A DNA stretch of 64,000 nucleotides from contig ML677348.1 in assembly GCA_007922305.1 (NCBI GenBank), positions 17,649,115 through 17,713,114 of the forward strand, given 5' to 3'. Every line of letters starts with the position of its first letter. Within the stretch, counting starts at the first letter, position 1. The DNA is from Dermatemys mawii. Taxonomy: Eukaryota > Chordata > Testudines > Dermatemydidae. The position numbers were made by a program, and so were the translations under genes. Of the stretch, positions 13,793 to 27,700 are shown in pieces. The notes beneath the pieces are model-generated. The model did no database searches. It worked only from the letters and a program-made list of their open reading frames with translations, and had not been told where the DNA came from.

Positions 13793-14455
13793 TGTGACAA
13801 AGCTCCAAGTTTGTACTCGTGGGTCCTGCGCTTCCTGGCAGATTTAGGGGCCTCAGAAACTCACCTAGGCCCCAGAGTGACCTCCCTTTCTCAGTATAAT
13901 TGGCAAGAGTCACCACCTAGTGAGTTACCTTCATCACAGGCCAGTATGGAAGGTGGAAAGAGCAGGGGGGAGTCCGGGCCCGCCCTCTACTCCGGGCTCC
14001 AGCCCAGGGACCCTAATAGTATCAGCTAAGATGGCTGACCTTTTATCCACAAAACACAATACAATTCCCTGGGCTACTTCCTCACAGCAGTCCCTGCTTC
14101 TTCAAACTCCACTTCACCCTTACCTCAGGGCCTCCTTCCTTCTGGATGATATGTTGTCCACCACTCAGTCTCACCAACAGCACAACCTCCTTCTACAGCT
14201 CCTGACACCCACAGCCACTTGACTAACTGGGAGGTTTTTATCTGGATTCAGCCAGTCCCTGATTGGCTTCAGGTGTCCCAATTAGGCTAGCTGTTTCTAC
14301 TCCTTTCTAGAAGGTTCTTAATTGGCCCCAGGTGTCTTGATTGGTCTGGAGTAGCCTTTGTTTGGCTATCCAGGGATCAAGGACCTGCACATCCTGAGAC
14401 TAATATACCTGCCTTCCAGCACTCTCCTATATCCTTCTGGTCTGACTCCGTCACA
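13793..14455. mobile_element. Solo LTR of an endogenous retrovirus-like element
   Basis: The 663-bp unit starts TGTGACAAAG and ends CCGTCACA, so it has the TG...CA ends of an LTR with a short inverted repeat. It is flanked by gttc at 13789-13792 and 14456-14459, a possible 4-bp TSD. No gag, pol or env lies beside it, so it is probably the product of LTR-LTR recombination. Orientation is not certain. An LTR is favoured over a DNA element because of length, ends and TSD size. Confidence 0.6.
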
Positions 14456-14459
14456 GTTC

Positions 14460-17400
14460 TTATACCATGCTCATCATTGTAGTACCTAAGCTACCTTTTG
14501 TATAAACTGTGTCTATATTAGGGGTTTGCACTGGTGCCTGAAAACCCAGTGTAGGAATTGCTCTTCAAGTTCTCGGCTGATGTTGGCCTGGAGATCAAGG
14601 GTCTGGTTTCTTACACGATAAAACAAATGACTCTCTGTTCAAGTTTGGTTTCAAGTAAACCATCAGTTTTGTAACTGGAGATCAAAGAGGCTTTCAAAAT
14701 AGAGGGCATCTTCCCACCACCAGCTCTAAGAAATTAAAATAAATGCACTATACTGGCACGCTTCACACACTTGGTATTTACATACTGCTCCTGTTCTACC
14801 ACATTGATACAGTAAATAGTTAATCACATTTGCTATAATCCTTCCATTATAACTAAGGATCATTACTGAGAAATCTTTAACTTGATATGTCTGAAGTCCC
14901 GGGGCAGGCATGTGGTCAGATTCAAAGGTGATATTAATGGTTACACACTCTTGGAAGCAGGTGTACTTTACACACTAAGTGGGGTAGCGTGGAGAAAGCA
15001 ACAAATGGGAAGATGTGAAGCGTTGTAAGATGAAGTAGGGATCTCAGATTTAGGATTCTCCTTGTGCTGATGGGAATGTTTCAGCTTTTCTGTTACATTT
15101 GTTTTTTTCTGATACCACATCCTGAAATGTGAAAGTTCACACAGAAAGTCAAAATTATAAATAGAAGTGTAATCATTCAAATGATTACAATTCATGTGTA
15201 ATCAAACAGTCCACACCATGCTAAGATACTCCCAAAGAATGACATTAAGCGTTTGGGTGTATTTGTTGGGGTGAAGAAGAATACTTTTGAAGGCAAGCTA
15301 TCCGAATCTGGTGTTCTGCACTGATCTGGCATAGGCCTGGAAAGAATCAGAGGATTTTTACAAAATGCCATTGCTGAACAGAGCTTTTCACATTTTCCTG
15401 GATTCCTCAATATCCCCCAGGTAGGCATTAATGGAGCCCATTAATGATTGACTTGGACAATACAATTACAACCCTAGTCTGTGGCTTATTCCATTATCCC
15501 TCAAGTATTGCTTTGCAGTGGCTCAGCCGTCTCCATTGCTTTTAAAATATGTCCCCCTCCATTACATATCCCGTCTTTGGCAGCCCCCGAGGCAAGAATC
15601 TCAATCTGGAATTTTCAGATGACAAAAATCACTGCCGTCATTGCTCCAGGTCAGTTTGCAGCACTACTACTGTTTTTGCAAGTGACAAGTGCAGTCTACA
15701 CACAATATAGAATAGGCAGATGCACAAGTGCCACATGGTTCAGGACTCTTACGGCAGCATTAGACATGACTAAAAGATAGAACATTAGTCGTCCATTAAC
15801 ATAACCTCAGCTTCATACATTAAAAAAAACCCCTAATACTATTGCAAATAATTAATGGCATTCTACTTTCAACAAAGATCCTATAGACACATGAAATATA
15901 TTCAAAAATATATCTGTACACCACTTGCTCACTGAAAAAAATTCATGACTATGTCACACCCACAAATACATACATTGTTTAAAGATTATTGCCATGATAG
16001 GACCAATGAAGTCAATATAAAAAAGGTGGTTTTATTCCAAGCACAAGGACTAGCATTTCAAACTCTGTATTTCAAGTTGCATAAGAAAGGAAACTTTTAT
16101 GTCTATACATTAAGAATTTGGGAGCATCAATGTTGAACATTCCATTGTGTACAAGGGGTAGCTCCACATACAGACACTCAAAAGCATCACTACTGGCACT
16201 ATACTGATTTGCTTTGAACAGTCCAATCAGGCTTAGATACATACATACCTGGACCAATATTATCCAACCTAGTTTACTCCAGTTAGACTCCAAATCTGTA
16301 TTTAAACTTCCTAAACAGAAGCAGCTTGATTTTCAAAGGTGCTGAAAACCTACAGTTCCCATTAAGAGCTCCTCAAAGTTCGGAGCTCCTATTACACCTT
16401 TTCTAAGAGGTAACATCCATCTAGTTCCCACAGCATAACACCCGTTGATTCAGTACTCTCATACACAACCACCTAACCCCTCAGAATTAAAATTGACTGT
16501 GAAAATTTACTGCCTTCCATATTAAAATGCAGGCTATGATACACTGAAGACAGAAGAAATTATTTCCAAGTGAAATAAAAGATACTGTAGCTACAGTCAA
16601 CTTTGTCAAGTGTGTGAGAAAAAAATTAAATAATTATTTAAGCAGTACTTTTCTTTTTTTTTTTTGGCCTCTCTCACAGAACAGCTCTAAGTATCACTGG
16701 CTAGGTGAAAGTCTGTGAGGTACAGTAGTTGTAAACCTGAAACACACCTGGGCACTGAGCTGAAAATTAAACAAACCTACCAGCAAAGATACTTTTGTTA
16801 TAGCTACCGCTTAGTCTCGCTTCAAGAGCGGGAAGTCTCTGAAGATTTCTGCAGAACTTGAACCTTGCTTCTCTCAGTACTCCGATTTAAAAGCCACTTC
16901 CCTTCAGAAGAGAACCAGCATGTAGAAAAAGTAAAAAAAAAAAAAAAAAAAAAAAAGAAACCAAGCCTACCTATACCCTACAAGATTAGCTGAACAGGGG
17001 GTCAAATAAAATTCTGATTTCAAAGACAGCTGTGATCAGACTTTTTCTTTTGCACTTTTGTGACTAAGTAAAAACAAAAAAAGTGATTAGGCCCAAGGTA
17101 ATTTGATTTGCACAATGACAAAGCTGATTTTTTGCCTCCATTGCATGATTATTGCTTCCTGTATCATGGCTTTCAGGAGTAATAAGTACCTGAAATACTA
17201 GCCAACAGACTATATGAAGAACAAGTTAGGACCTCCAGTGCCAACAGTTCCTACAGTGATGAGGGGGAGAGGCGAGACTGCACAATCTATCAGATTGTAA
17301 ATATGCTAGAAAAGCAGACAAATGTAGCCTAGAAAACACCAAACAGAGCCTGAGTTGAAGGCAGAATAAACAAGTATAGAGAGCCATATGAAAGGCAAGA

Positions 17401-17720
17401 CATACAAAACATGCTTAACAGATCTGAAGCACTGTGCAAATGTGGATCATCTAAGAGAAAACATGGAACTTATTTCACGAACATCTAAGCATCACAGAAT
17501 ATAGTACAACAGAGCAGAAGACAAGGTTATAAAACAAGAAAGTAATAGAATGCTGTGCCTCTTGATAAAATCTGAACCTCCCATTTCTAACCCTGCAGGG
17601 CAAGAGATAAACAGCACTTAATCTAGATACTGGAGCAGGATTGAATATTGCCTGCTCTGATCCACATGATTGTGAGGATTAAATTACATGTTCCAGGGCA
17701 ATTTTGTGGCAGGCTGATTT
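14460..17720. other. Intergenic, no gene seen
   Basis: Holds a run of 24 A at 16933-16956, a partial palindromic repeat near 16330-16390 and otherwise nothing recognised. The part nearest MRPS31 may include its 3' UTR. Confidence 0.45.
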
Positions 17721-17725
17721 TTTTT

Positions 17726-17860
17726 TTTATTTTTTTTTTTTAAATGACAGGTGTTTGAAGCTGCTCAGGTTTGGGATGTCAGAAGCAACCCTGCGATAAA
17801 GGGCATAGTGCAGGAGAGGCTGTTTGACAATATACCACATATACATTATTATATTTTAAT
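17726..17860 (-). promoter_or_regulatory. Candidate MRPS31 polyadenylation signals
   Basis: On the minus strand, ATTAAA lies at 17860-17855 and AATAAA at 17731-17726, about 610 and 740 nt after the stop. These are the first such hexamers I found downstream of the stop. The second sits in an A/T homopolymer run, so it may be fortuitous. Without transcript data the site in use is unknown. Confidence 0.3.
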
Positions 17861-18470
17861 ATCTTACATACATAATGGTAAAGTGCTGTAGAGAGCAGAG
17901 GGGAAGGAATTCTGAAGAGGAAAAGATTTTTTTTTCTTTTTTAATCAAACCACTTGTTGATGGTAAAACAGGTTAGGCCACGGAACAGTCTCTCAAGGGG
18001 AACAGTGGAATCACCCCACCAGCAATTAGCGTATTTAAAAATAAACCACACAAAACATTAATATGCAACAAGAAACAATCCTGAATTTGCAACGGGGTGG
18101 AGTAGAAGACATTACTGGCATTTTCTCATCTCTAGATTCTGTGACAGTATCAAATTCCAAAATGCATACAGTAGAAACCAGCAAAATAATGACCATTCGG
18201 AGAAATCTAATTACTGGTTATTTTGGAAAATGAATTAAATGGTCAATCAGGGAATTTTTACTGCAAAATTAATAACATTTTTCTCTGTACAGTCTATGAG
18301 CTGCAGACCTCTCCCTTCATTTTGTGTATATAAATGAACAGAACAGTGGCAAATTTTAGCTTTTTAAAAAAGTTCATACAATTACATCTTTCAAATCAGG
18401 TGTTACTGTTTTGCTCTGCATGGACGCAATGCTATAATTGTTTGATTTTTTTTTTTAAAGTGATCACTTG

Positions 18471-18736
18471 TTACTTTGAAAGACTCCTCCTTTCAAGACT
18501 AAGGTCTGTTTCTTTCTCATGATCATCAATCTCCTTAAGAAGTTCCTCCTTTTCCTGGAAGTAATTCCGGAACCATTCAATGTGCTCAACTTTTTGTTTA
18601 ACACTTAGATATGGGTTCTTGGAAAGCCCGCAGGTCACTAGTTCCATGAAGTGGCGAATAGGCCCTTGCTTGGGAAAGTCTTCTAGGTATTTATCCAGAA
18701 AGATATGTTCATGAAATTCAACATCATCTTCAATAC
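18471..18736 (-). CDS. MRPS31: MRPS31 last coding exon 7
   Basis: Residues 307-394 and the TAA stop at 18473-18471. It starts [13 protein letters not shown] and includes the family signature [20 protein letters not shown] followed by [11 protein letters not shown]. After EKEELLKE the protein continues for 19 residues rich in Asp, Glu, Ser and Arg, which looks like a lineage-specific tail. The acceptor is TTCTAG. Confidence 0.96.
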
Positions 18737-21700
18737 CTAGAAGGTGAATTGCAGAACATTGTTATAGCATCATCATTTCAGTCTGTCTTGTGCTTGTTCA
18801 CTAAATCTGGCATGTAAACTCTTTCTTGTTGGTAGAATTAATAATTTAGTGCTGTACATAAAAAGAAAAATAAACTGCAGTGGAATGGAAGAGGACTGTG
18901 GTGGTGAGGTCCAACAACACACACTTCGACCTGTCCTCCCCAAATAGGAGAGATTTCAGTGCACAAGATATCATGCCAACATATATGACTCTTTATTTTC
19001 ATTTTATGTTTCTCTTTAAGAGGGCAGTTTTAACCTATATTTCATATTTGGCAATGCCATTGAAGCCTGACTCTGAATTCCATTTCCTTACCAAAAAGCC
19101 CCTGTTCTTCCATTACATGCAAACACTGGTTTGTTATGGGCTATGAATGCTGGGCTGCTAGCAATATTTTTTAAAGACTAAATTGAGCATTTACTTGTAA
19201 TAAGAAACATACTGGTTGTATAACTTTGCAAAATGGTTTAAAGAAAAAAACGGTAGTTAAAACTGAACAAGTCTACCTTTGAAAGTACTTGTTACTTGAA
19301 TAAGTACTTACTTCCATGCTTATATGTTCATTATATTTCACAGTTTTAGGTATTTTACTATTAAATTTGACACCGGGAATGTTTTAAAAACACTTCTTTG
19401 AACCCTTTCCAGACTTTTGCAAGCATAAAAATATGAATAGATCGAAGTACATACAATTGTAAGATTTTACAAGTTTTATCAGATGTTACTTTTAGCACTG
19501 ATGAATGCAAATATATTACATTAAAAAGCATTCCATCTTAGAGCTATGTGGCATAGTGGTTTGTTATAGACCTTTCACCAAAAATGCCTCAGATCAAGTA
19601 GTGATTTCAGTCCTCTTTCCAGGGGATTTCACTGGTTTCTGCTCTGTATTTTGACACTAGTGTTCAGAGAACACACAAACCAAAGTGTAAGATCTTGAGG
19701 TCTACAAACTCAAATATGTATAGAAAAGGGATTGTCTTAGAAATACAGTGAGATTTGGCCATATTACCAATCCAGAAATCAAGACAGACCAAGGTCTGTG
19801 ACTGCACAGAGATTTTTTTCCCCTTCAGTTGATTAAAAAACCTGTCATTAATTAATGCAATTATTTGATGTTATAAAATTAACTATCATGAATGCTGTAA
19901 TACATTTGTAAAGACTGCAGAACAGTACAAGGTTTGTTTATAGATGAACAAGACCATTAAAAAAAAATAAATAAATAAAATAAAACCCCAAAAAGTCCAT
20001 TGGCCTTAAGTTAAAGATCTAGTGGATATTTGCCTACATCCCAAACCCAACAATTTGGCAAAATTAAGCCCAAAGCGTTTATGCCAATGACCAGTGTTGT
20101 AATAACAGAGATACTGGCAAAGTTATTTGTGGAAGCTAGCACATCAGCTGTCTAGGAGTGCTATTGGCCCTTCACATAGCCGTGAATAAACACTACAGTT
20201 TCCCACACTAGAAGAGAACATTTAAAAGTATTAAGTGATTCCAATACACAACCTTTCACAAGCCAAAACCCTTAGAACTAGATTCATTCATTCTTTCTTA
20301 TATTGTAGTAAAGAAAACTCTGTCTACATTATCGGAAAGGATTGAATATATTGCAGGTAAATACTTCCAGGTAATAACACAGGAAGTTTGTACCACAGAA
20401 ATGAGAGCAAATTATTTTGATACTAACCAGAATGACAACACATTTGGCAAGAACTTTAATCATCAAAATGAGAGAGATAATAAAGACAGACATTAGTGCA
20501 AGGATTAATGGCATGTCGGTTTCTTCCAAACCTCCAGCAGCACGGAAGTATCTCTCAACTTGTAAACCATACTTGCAAAGTTACCATGGTTTCTTTCCTG
20601 TTTTTCCTTCAGACACTGTAATTCCTGAAGAAGCTAGAAAAGGATGTCTATTTTCCCACACTGCATCACATGTGCAGTGTTTATCAATACCAGCTACCCA
20701 TCACCTTTATCTCACTTGTACTTGAAAAGAAACCAGATGTTTCCCTCTTTCCAGAAGCTAACGTTTTTTTCCCTGATCATATTGGCTTTAAAAGGCCTAT
20801 TTCCGCTGGGTTTAGAAACTCAAATCCACTTTGTGAATAGTAGGAATCTTCCAATTATCACTATAATGGGTTCCAATTCCCCTTTTCTCCCCCGATATTT
20901 TGTGGTTTCCTGAATCAGGAAATCCTGATAGTTATTGTTTGTGATTCTAGGGTCCCCTTAAAATATTCCTGTAATCTGTTCGTCATAAAAGTCAGATAAA
21001 TTGACTGATTTGCTATTAAAAGAATCTTAACAATGCAATAGTGAAATAGGGAGGCAGTGACTATTTTTATTATTTATTTGTATTATTGTAGTGTCAATGA
21101 GCCCTAGTCATGGACTGGGACCCAATTTTGCTAACCGTTACATAAACATAGGACCAAATGTTCTCATTTTAAGTCCTCTGTGTTCTATACACTAAATGAG
21201 TAGCCTTCCACAGAAGTTCAAGGGTACTTTTGGTAGGGTTATATAGTCACTAGTTGCAAGTACAGATATTAAACCTGATCAGAGTTTTGGAAGTGGATAA
21301 CTAAGTTTTTCAGATCTTAAGAATGCTGGCCAACATTTTTTGCCCTTTTCTGCCTTTTTTTTTATTATTAAAAAATTTCTATTTCTCTCTAGTAGTAGTG
21401 CTCCTTCCCAACCCCAAAACATGCACACCTGCAATTTAGGAAGGCAGTAGAAGAAATATGTGATACCTTCACAGTTTGGCATTTAGTTGAGCCCAAACCA
21501 TTTAACTGGAGAATTACTGAAACAGCTAGCATATGACTGGTGAAACTTTTGCATATAGAAGCTGCCGGATGCAATTACATGGCTTCAGTTTGCAAAGATT
21601 TCCTTTAACCCTATCACTACAACAGTGGCACTCCTTGAAGCACCAAGTATTGGTTCTTCAAAATGAAGCACTTGTATGTGGAAGAGAACCAAGATGTGTT

Positions 21701-24700
21701 TTGTATTCAAAAGTCATGTGAACAAGGCATAGACTTATAGCTCAAGCCATTTTAAAAAGGGACATGGATGCTCAAGAATGACATCTGAAAAAGTGATTGT
21801 ACATTTTTTTCTTTCCTATCTATATTTTATTTAAAAGTTTAAGAACTCAGGTACCATTATAATGCTGCAAGCTGAACACAACAGATACATTTTAATTTTG
21901 CCTAGGACTGTATAACCACAGGTATATAAAAGGAAACCTATTTCTTGGTACAGAACTAGGTGATGGAAGGTGCTGCTATTAAAGAGACAGGGATACAAAA
22001 ATCTAGAATTAGAACTAGTAAGGAGTGCCACTTTTCTGTAAGGCTGTTAGAACAACAATTTTGGCACAACTTAATGGTTTCTCCAAGCCTTCTATTTCAC
22101 TTTAATGTACCTGATGTGATTAATGACCTGTAAACAAATTTGGCCCTTTGATAGGATGGAATTTATTGGCCTGATTTTTGCAACCCAACAGGTGATAAAG
22201 TTTAGAGCTCTCTGTTGGCATTTTCCACATGACTAATTTTTGTGGACAAATCAATAAAGATTCTTGCTTAACTATATATGTCAAGCCTCCTTGCTAATTC
22301 ACTAATCCCAGACAGCAAGGTTCCAGCCACATTACAACATCAGAAATGCCAATGGCTACAGTGATTTTAAGACTGCAAAAACAAGACCAGTATATATTTG
22401 GATCAGAGCACAACAGAACAGATCGATTCTCATGGAAGCAGTGATTAAATTCTAAGAAACCACCAAAACAGGAGGGAACATTAAGAAACAGCTCAACCAC
22501 ATTATGCAATTCACAACTCTACACACAATGGCAGATTTTCAAGGAGTATGCCTCCAGAAACCAACCTATTGTGTGTTATGTCTTTAATGATTTAAGACCA
22601 CAGCCAAACTTTCTGCAGTTATTAAAACCCTATCTAAAGAATATTCATACACTTTCTGTATATCTGCATTTCCTCTTCCATCCATGATGTTCTTTGTGTG
22701 TTTCTTGTTGTTTAACTACACATATAGACACTTCTATAAAAAAGGAGGGGGTTACTTATGTTCTGTATAATGTATGTCCAGCCAGTAGGACGGTTAGAGT
22801 AGCTGAATGTTATGACTTTGATTTTGCTTATGAAACGGACAGGCCTAAGAGAACAATCTGACTGTAATATTCAGTAAATTGTTGTATGCAGTGTTGCTGT
22901 AGCCGTGTTAGTACCAAAAGCTACAGTACACTTACCCGCTTCATTATTAATAGGAAACTCCCACAGTTTTCCCTCTTTTGTCCACTGGATCATCTCTTCA
23001 AAACCATTCCGTGGTGGCTTTTGATTTACTGCCGCAATCTGATTAGCAAGTTCCAGATCCCAGAGCGTAGGTGAAGACTCTAAATAAATAGAAAAGAAAA
23101 TAAAAAATAAAATACCCCACACCTGTCAGTTTGCCAGAGAATTATTGACTGAATCATATTTTGTTTATTATCATCAAACTTAATGAAGGCTGGTCCTTTC
23201 AGGCATATATATTTTAAGTTGTAGCTATTAATACCATATTTCATAATCTGCTTCTGCAATGAAAGCCCACTGAATTCTCCAAGGACTATTAAGCTAGCCT
23301 ACTGATCTATCAAAATTGCAACTAAGTTATTCTAACACCTTTCCCAAATATTAAGAATAGGAATTAACTTTTTCCATCATGTGACAGTTTGACACATTTT
23401 GGCTGCTTTGTTAGTCTCAAGTTTTTATATTTAACTCGTCAAATTCTGAACTTGGTCTATGCACTCTTATTAAAGACAAGAGGACCCTGTGTACTCTAAG
23501 GGATTTCCTAGTATTTCATGATTATGCTCTCATTCAGTGAGGCAGCCCACATCTCAAATGTTCCAAATTGTTTATTATGAACCTCACCCATTTTGTTTGG
23601 TGGCCCAGCTTTTCTGGCAGTTCAGATTTTTGGAAGCCAGAATCAATAATCTAGCATACAAAACAGAGAAATCCTGACTTCCCATTTATGTACCTACCTT
23701 AAATGTTGTCCTCTTTCATGGAATATATCTTAAAAAATCTCAAGACTCGCATCATTCATTATGCCCACAATAAATGAGACTGTCATCATTAATATTAAAT
23801 GATAAAAAAATATTAACTATATTCAAGAACATGCACATGACTTATCTGAGTAATTTATATCACTATAATGCTCATCCTCCCACACACTGTTCTCCTCCAT
23901 GTTTGTCGTCCCCTAGTCAGTCATCACATCACCCTATCTAAAATTACACTGTATACTCTTTTAGACCAGGACTATGGCCTAAGTTTTCAGAAGCGACTAG
24001 AGTTTTTGGGTGTCCAACTTGACATGCTTTAAAGGGGTCTGACTCTTTCAGATTACTCATGCTGGACACCGAAAAAAGGAGACAGCCAAAATCACTAGTC
24101 ACTTTTGAAAAATTAGGCCCATGTCCTTCTACCTCAGCTGTGAAGTGCTGTAAAATAGTATTTAACATATATATTTGCATATAGTATTTAACACACACAC
24201 TACATATTAACTACTATATGCAAATTTTTATAGATTATATATAAAAATTATAATTTTGCATTTTCACAAGCACTCGCAAGAGATTAATTTTTAGACACAG
24301 TTACCTCTTCAGACAGTTTACTTTGCTTTCATAAGTGCTAAAAAACTCCATTCATTTTTTTCCATTGAACAATCCTTTCTAAAATATTACAGTATTCCCT
24401 TGATAGCTCACCCAACCCACCAACATCCTTGGAATTTGGCCAAAGCATTATACTTTATGAGTCCTATTCATTTAGTCATCTCTTGGCTTCATGTCTTACA
24501 TTTACATAACTTGCAGCAGGCCAATTCAGTGCTCATCTCTCTCAGAGTTTTTACTCATTGATACATTCCTTCCTGCTTAATTTCTTTTTATTCTCAGGCA
24601 CACAAAACAAGCCATTGCCCATCTCTAACAGATGACGGTCCACTCCATGAGAGTGAGAAGATGCATGGTATTTGGAAGCAGAGTTCAGGCAAAAATGCCT

Positions 24701-27700
24701 TACAATAATTTTCTAACTGTGAAGACTTTTTTCTTTTCAAAAAATGTGTCCCAATTTAATAATGGTTTGTCTAATTAACTTTGGTTTCAGTGGAAAAATT
24801 ACCCGTTTCCATTGAAAAGCCTCCTTTGCGATGGTTTTACATTTTTATGTCTGCAAGAAAGCTAGAGTTTCCTAAAACGAAAGCTGACACCTTCAGAAGT
24901 CACGCAGTTTATGGGTCATAGCCATTCTGACATTTACTATTTCAAATGTTAGTAGTTTAAAACTTGAACTAATTTTTGGTTTTGTGGACCACATCAACTA
25001 GTTGAATCCAATAAATTAAGTTCTTGCTTTGTTTCCTTTGCTACAAAAATGGCAGAGACACAGACTTTCACTCTGGAGAACATTTCTATTTTGAGGGCGA
25101 TAAATTAGAACACCCTAGTTCAAACTAATTCATATTTGGCAGAAAAATTCTGCCTCAGCCACACCCATCACCCACCCAGTTCATGTAAATATTCTTTTGT
25201 TTGGAGATGTTAGAAAGATGTAATGGAAACCGAGTTACAACATTAATTATAAAGGAATCATTGCGTCTAGTTTATCCATTAAGTATTATATTTTGATAAT
25301 TTTCTACTAATCAATCTTCTTTAAAAGGACGACCCAGAGTTTAAGTTTACAAGCAGGGTGTGTCTGCTGGATGCGAAACAACCTCACATTTACCTTTATG
25401 GAACAGAAAACAGCATAGTGTAAAATGCTCCTTTCTCTACAGATTTAACAGCCTTTAAACAGTTTTCCCTTGATTTTCCACTTCATATTCAGAATTTCAA
25501 AATAAATCTTCAACACAAGACAAGGAACTTGCATTCATAGTATGTTTAAACAACATTTTAGTTCAATATCTGCACGAATATTAGATAGCAAGAAAACAAG
25601 GGAAAATAAGTTAGGAATCAAATATCTTATTGGTATTTCCTGCTATTAAGGAAAAAAAACTATTTTGCAATGAGACTTATGGTCAGTACAATTGTGTAAT
25701 ATGGCTTCTGGCTTGAAATCCATTGTAGCTTTCCTCAATGCTACTGGGAATTAGACAAGGAAATGCTGTTAAAAACTGAAAGAGGCATCCTTGTTAGTAT
25801 TTTATGGCAAATCCCATAAAGTTCACTTGCTTTCTTCAAGTTTTACTTGTGCTACGGTCTATTTATAAACTAGGGTATATATAAATAGAATATGGGTCTT
25901 TAAATAGTATGAACAACATTTTAAATAGTATGAAAAACATAATAAGCTTTTTATAAGGCTGTGTACAAGCTAGTTCAAAGGGTTATTTATTAAAAAAAAA
26001 CAACCTATAAACACCAGCCATTATGCCTAAACATGCTTAATTCAACCCAAAATTTAGCCATCTGAATATGTAGTTTTGGAAGGGTAATTTAAAAGAATAT
26101 ATATAAAATCAGAATGTGCAACATAGTACAATGGGCCAACCCCCTTATCATGCTGCTCAAAGAAGCGTGTCTGGCTCCACGCTGCCCCACCCCCTGAGAG
26201 CGCTGCCCGCACAGCGCGCTGAGGCTCTGGGAGGGGAGAGAGCTAGAGGGAGAGGGGCCAGAGGAAGCTTCGGGGGCTGAATAGGAAGGTCACACAGGCC
26301 AGATGTGGCCACGGGCCATATTTTGCCCACCCCTGTTCAGTGTGATGTTGGGGCCAAAAATAGCTAATGCAATCCTGAGGTGCATAAACAGTAGAATCTC
26401 AAGTAGGAGCAGAGAAGTTATTTTATCTCTGTATTTGATACGGGTGCAACCACTGCTGGAATATTAGTGTCCACAATGCAAGAAGAATATTGATAAATTA
26501 GAGAGGGTTCAGAGAATAGCCACAAGAAGGATTAAAGGATTAGACAACATGTCTTCTAGTGATAGAATCAAAGAGTTCAATCTGTTCAACTGAACAAACA
26601 GAAGGTTAAGAAGTGACTAAGTACCTACATGGGGAACAAGTATTTAATAATGGGCTCTTCAATGTAGCAGAAAAAGATATAACATGATCCAACAGCAGGA
26701 AACTGAAGCTGGACAAATTCAGACTATAAATAAGGTGTAAATTGTTAACAGTTAGAGGAATTAACCATTACAACAATTCACCCGGGGTGATGGTGGATTT
26801 GCCACCACAGACAGTTTTTGTATCAAGATTGGATATTTTTCTAAAATATACGATCTAGGAATTATTTTAGGGAAGTTCTATGGACTGTGGTATACATGAG
26901 ATCAGACTAGGTGATTGCAATGATCCCTTTTGGCCTTAGAATCTCTGAAACAGCACTCTGTGGCATTTTAGTACAGAAAATAAAGCAGCTCTGCAGGCAG
27001 AGATTAATGGAGACAAAATTACCCAAACTAGAATCTGGCCAAAGCAGCTGAACTAACACACCTCGTCTTAAAAAACCCCTATAAACAAAACCACAAAGCC
27101 TGAAATGTGCTCTTTACTGATCCTCAGAAAAGAATGCCATCTACTGAATCACAAACACTTTCTGCAGCGTTTAGTTTTACACTTTATTATAACACTTTGC
27201 AATGCAACAGAGCCTTTTTTCCAAAAGGAATTCAGAGTATTTTATAAAAATCAGTGAATTCTGATTTATTGCCTACAAGGCTTTACCGTATCCATTTTAC
27301 AGAAAGGGAAACGTAGACAAAGACAACTTAAGTGATCTGACCACAGTCACATTGCATGACAGTGGTGAAACCCAGTCCTGAGTTTTAACCCCTAAGTCAG
27401 GGGTGGGCAAACTATGGCCCACAGGCTCCTCCCAACAGGCCCAAAAGGTTTGGCTGGGGAGGCTGCTTTGGCCCCTCCCCCCGCTCTCCCCTGCGCCCTC
27501 AGCAGGTGCAGCAGCTCTGGAGGGCAGGGCTGTGCGACCACGTGTTTGGCTCCAGGCCAGACAACACTGTGTGCTCTGGTGGATCAGCACAGCGGCATGT
27601 CTGGCTGTGGGCCAGACATGTTATTCTTAGTGGTGGCAAGGTAAGTGGACCGTGGCTGGGCCAGGGGTTGGATCGGGGGCAGAGAGTCTCGGGAGGGGGG

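Noticed and set aside
1..18400. Exons of FOXO1, the mammalian neighbour on the other side
   Set aside because: No forkhead-domain sequence or second CpG island is present here.
20329..20625. Possible small exon in MRPS31 intron 6: hydrophobic 66-codon frame on the minus strand, with an upstream acceptor-like TTTTCTAGCTTCTTCAG and a CTG/GTTAGT donor-like site
   Set aside because: The hydrophobic frame is closed by a TAA before the acceptor, and the frame open from the acceptor stops before the donor, so no single frame spans the putative exon.
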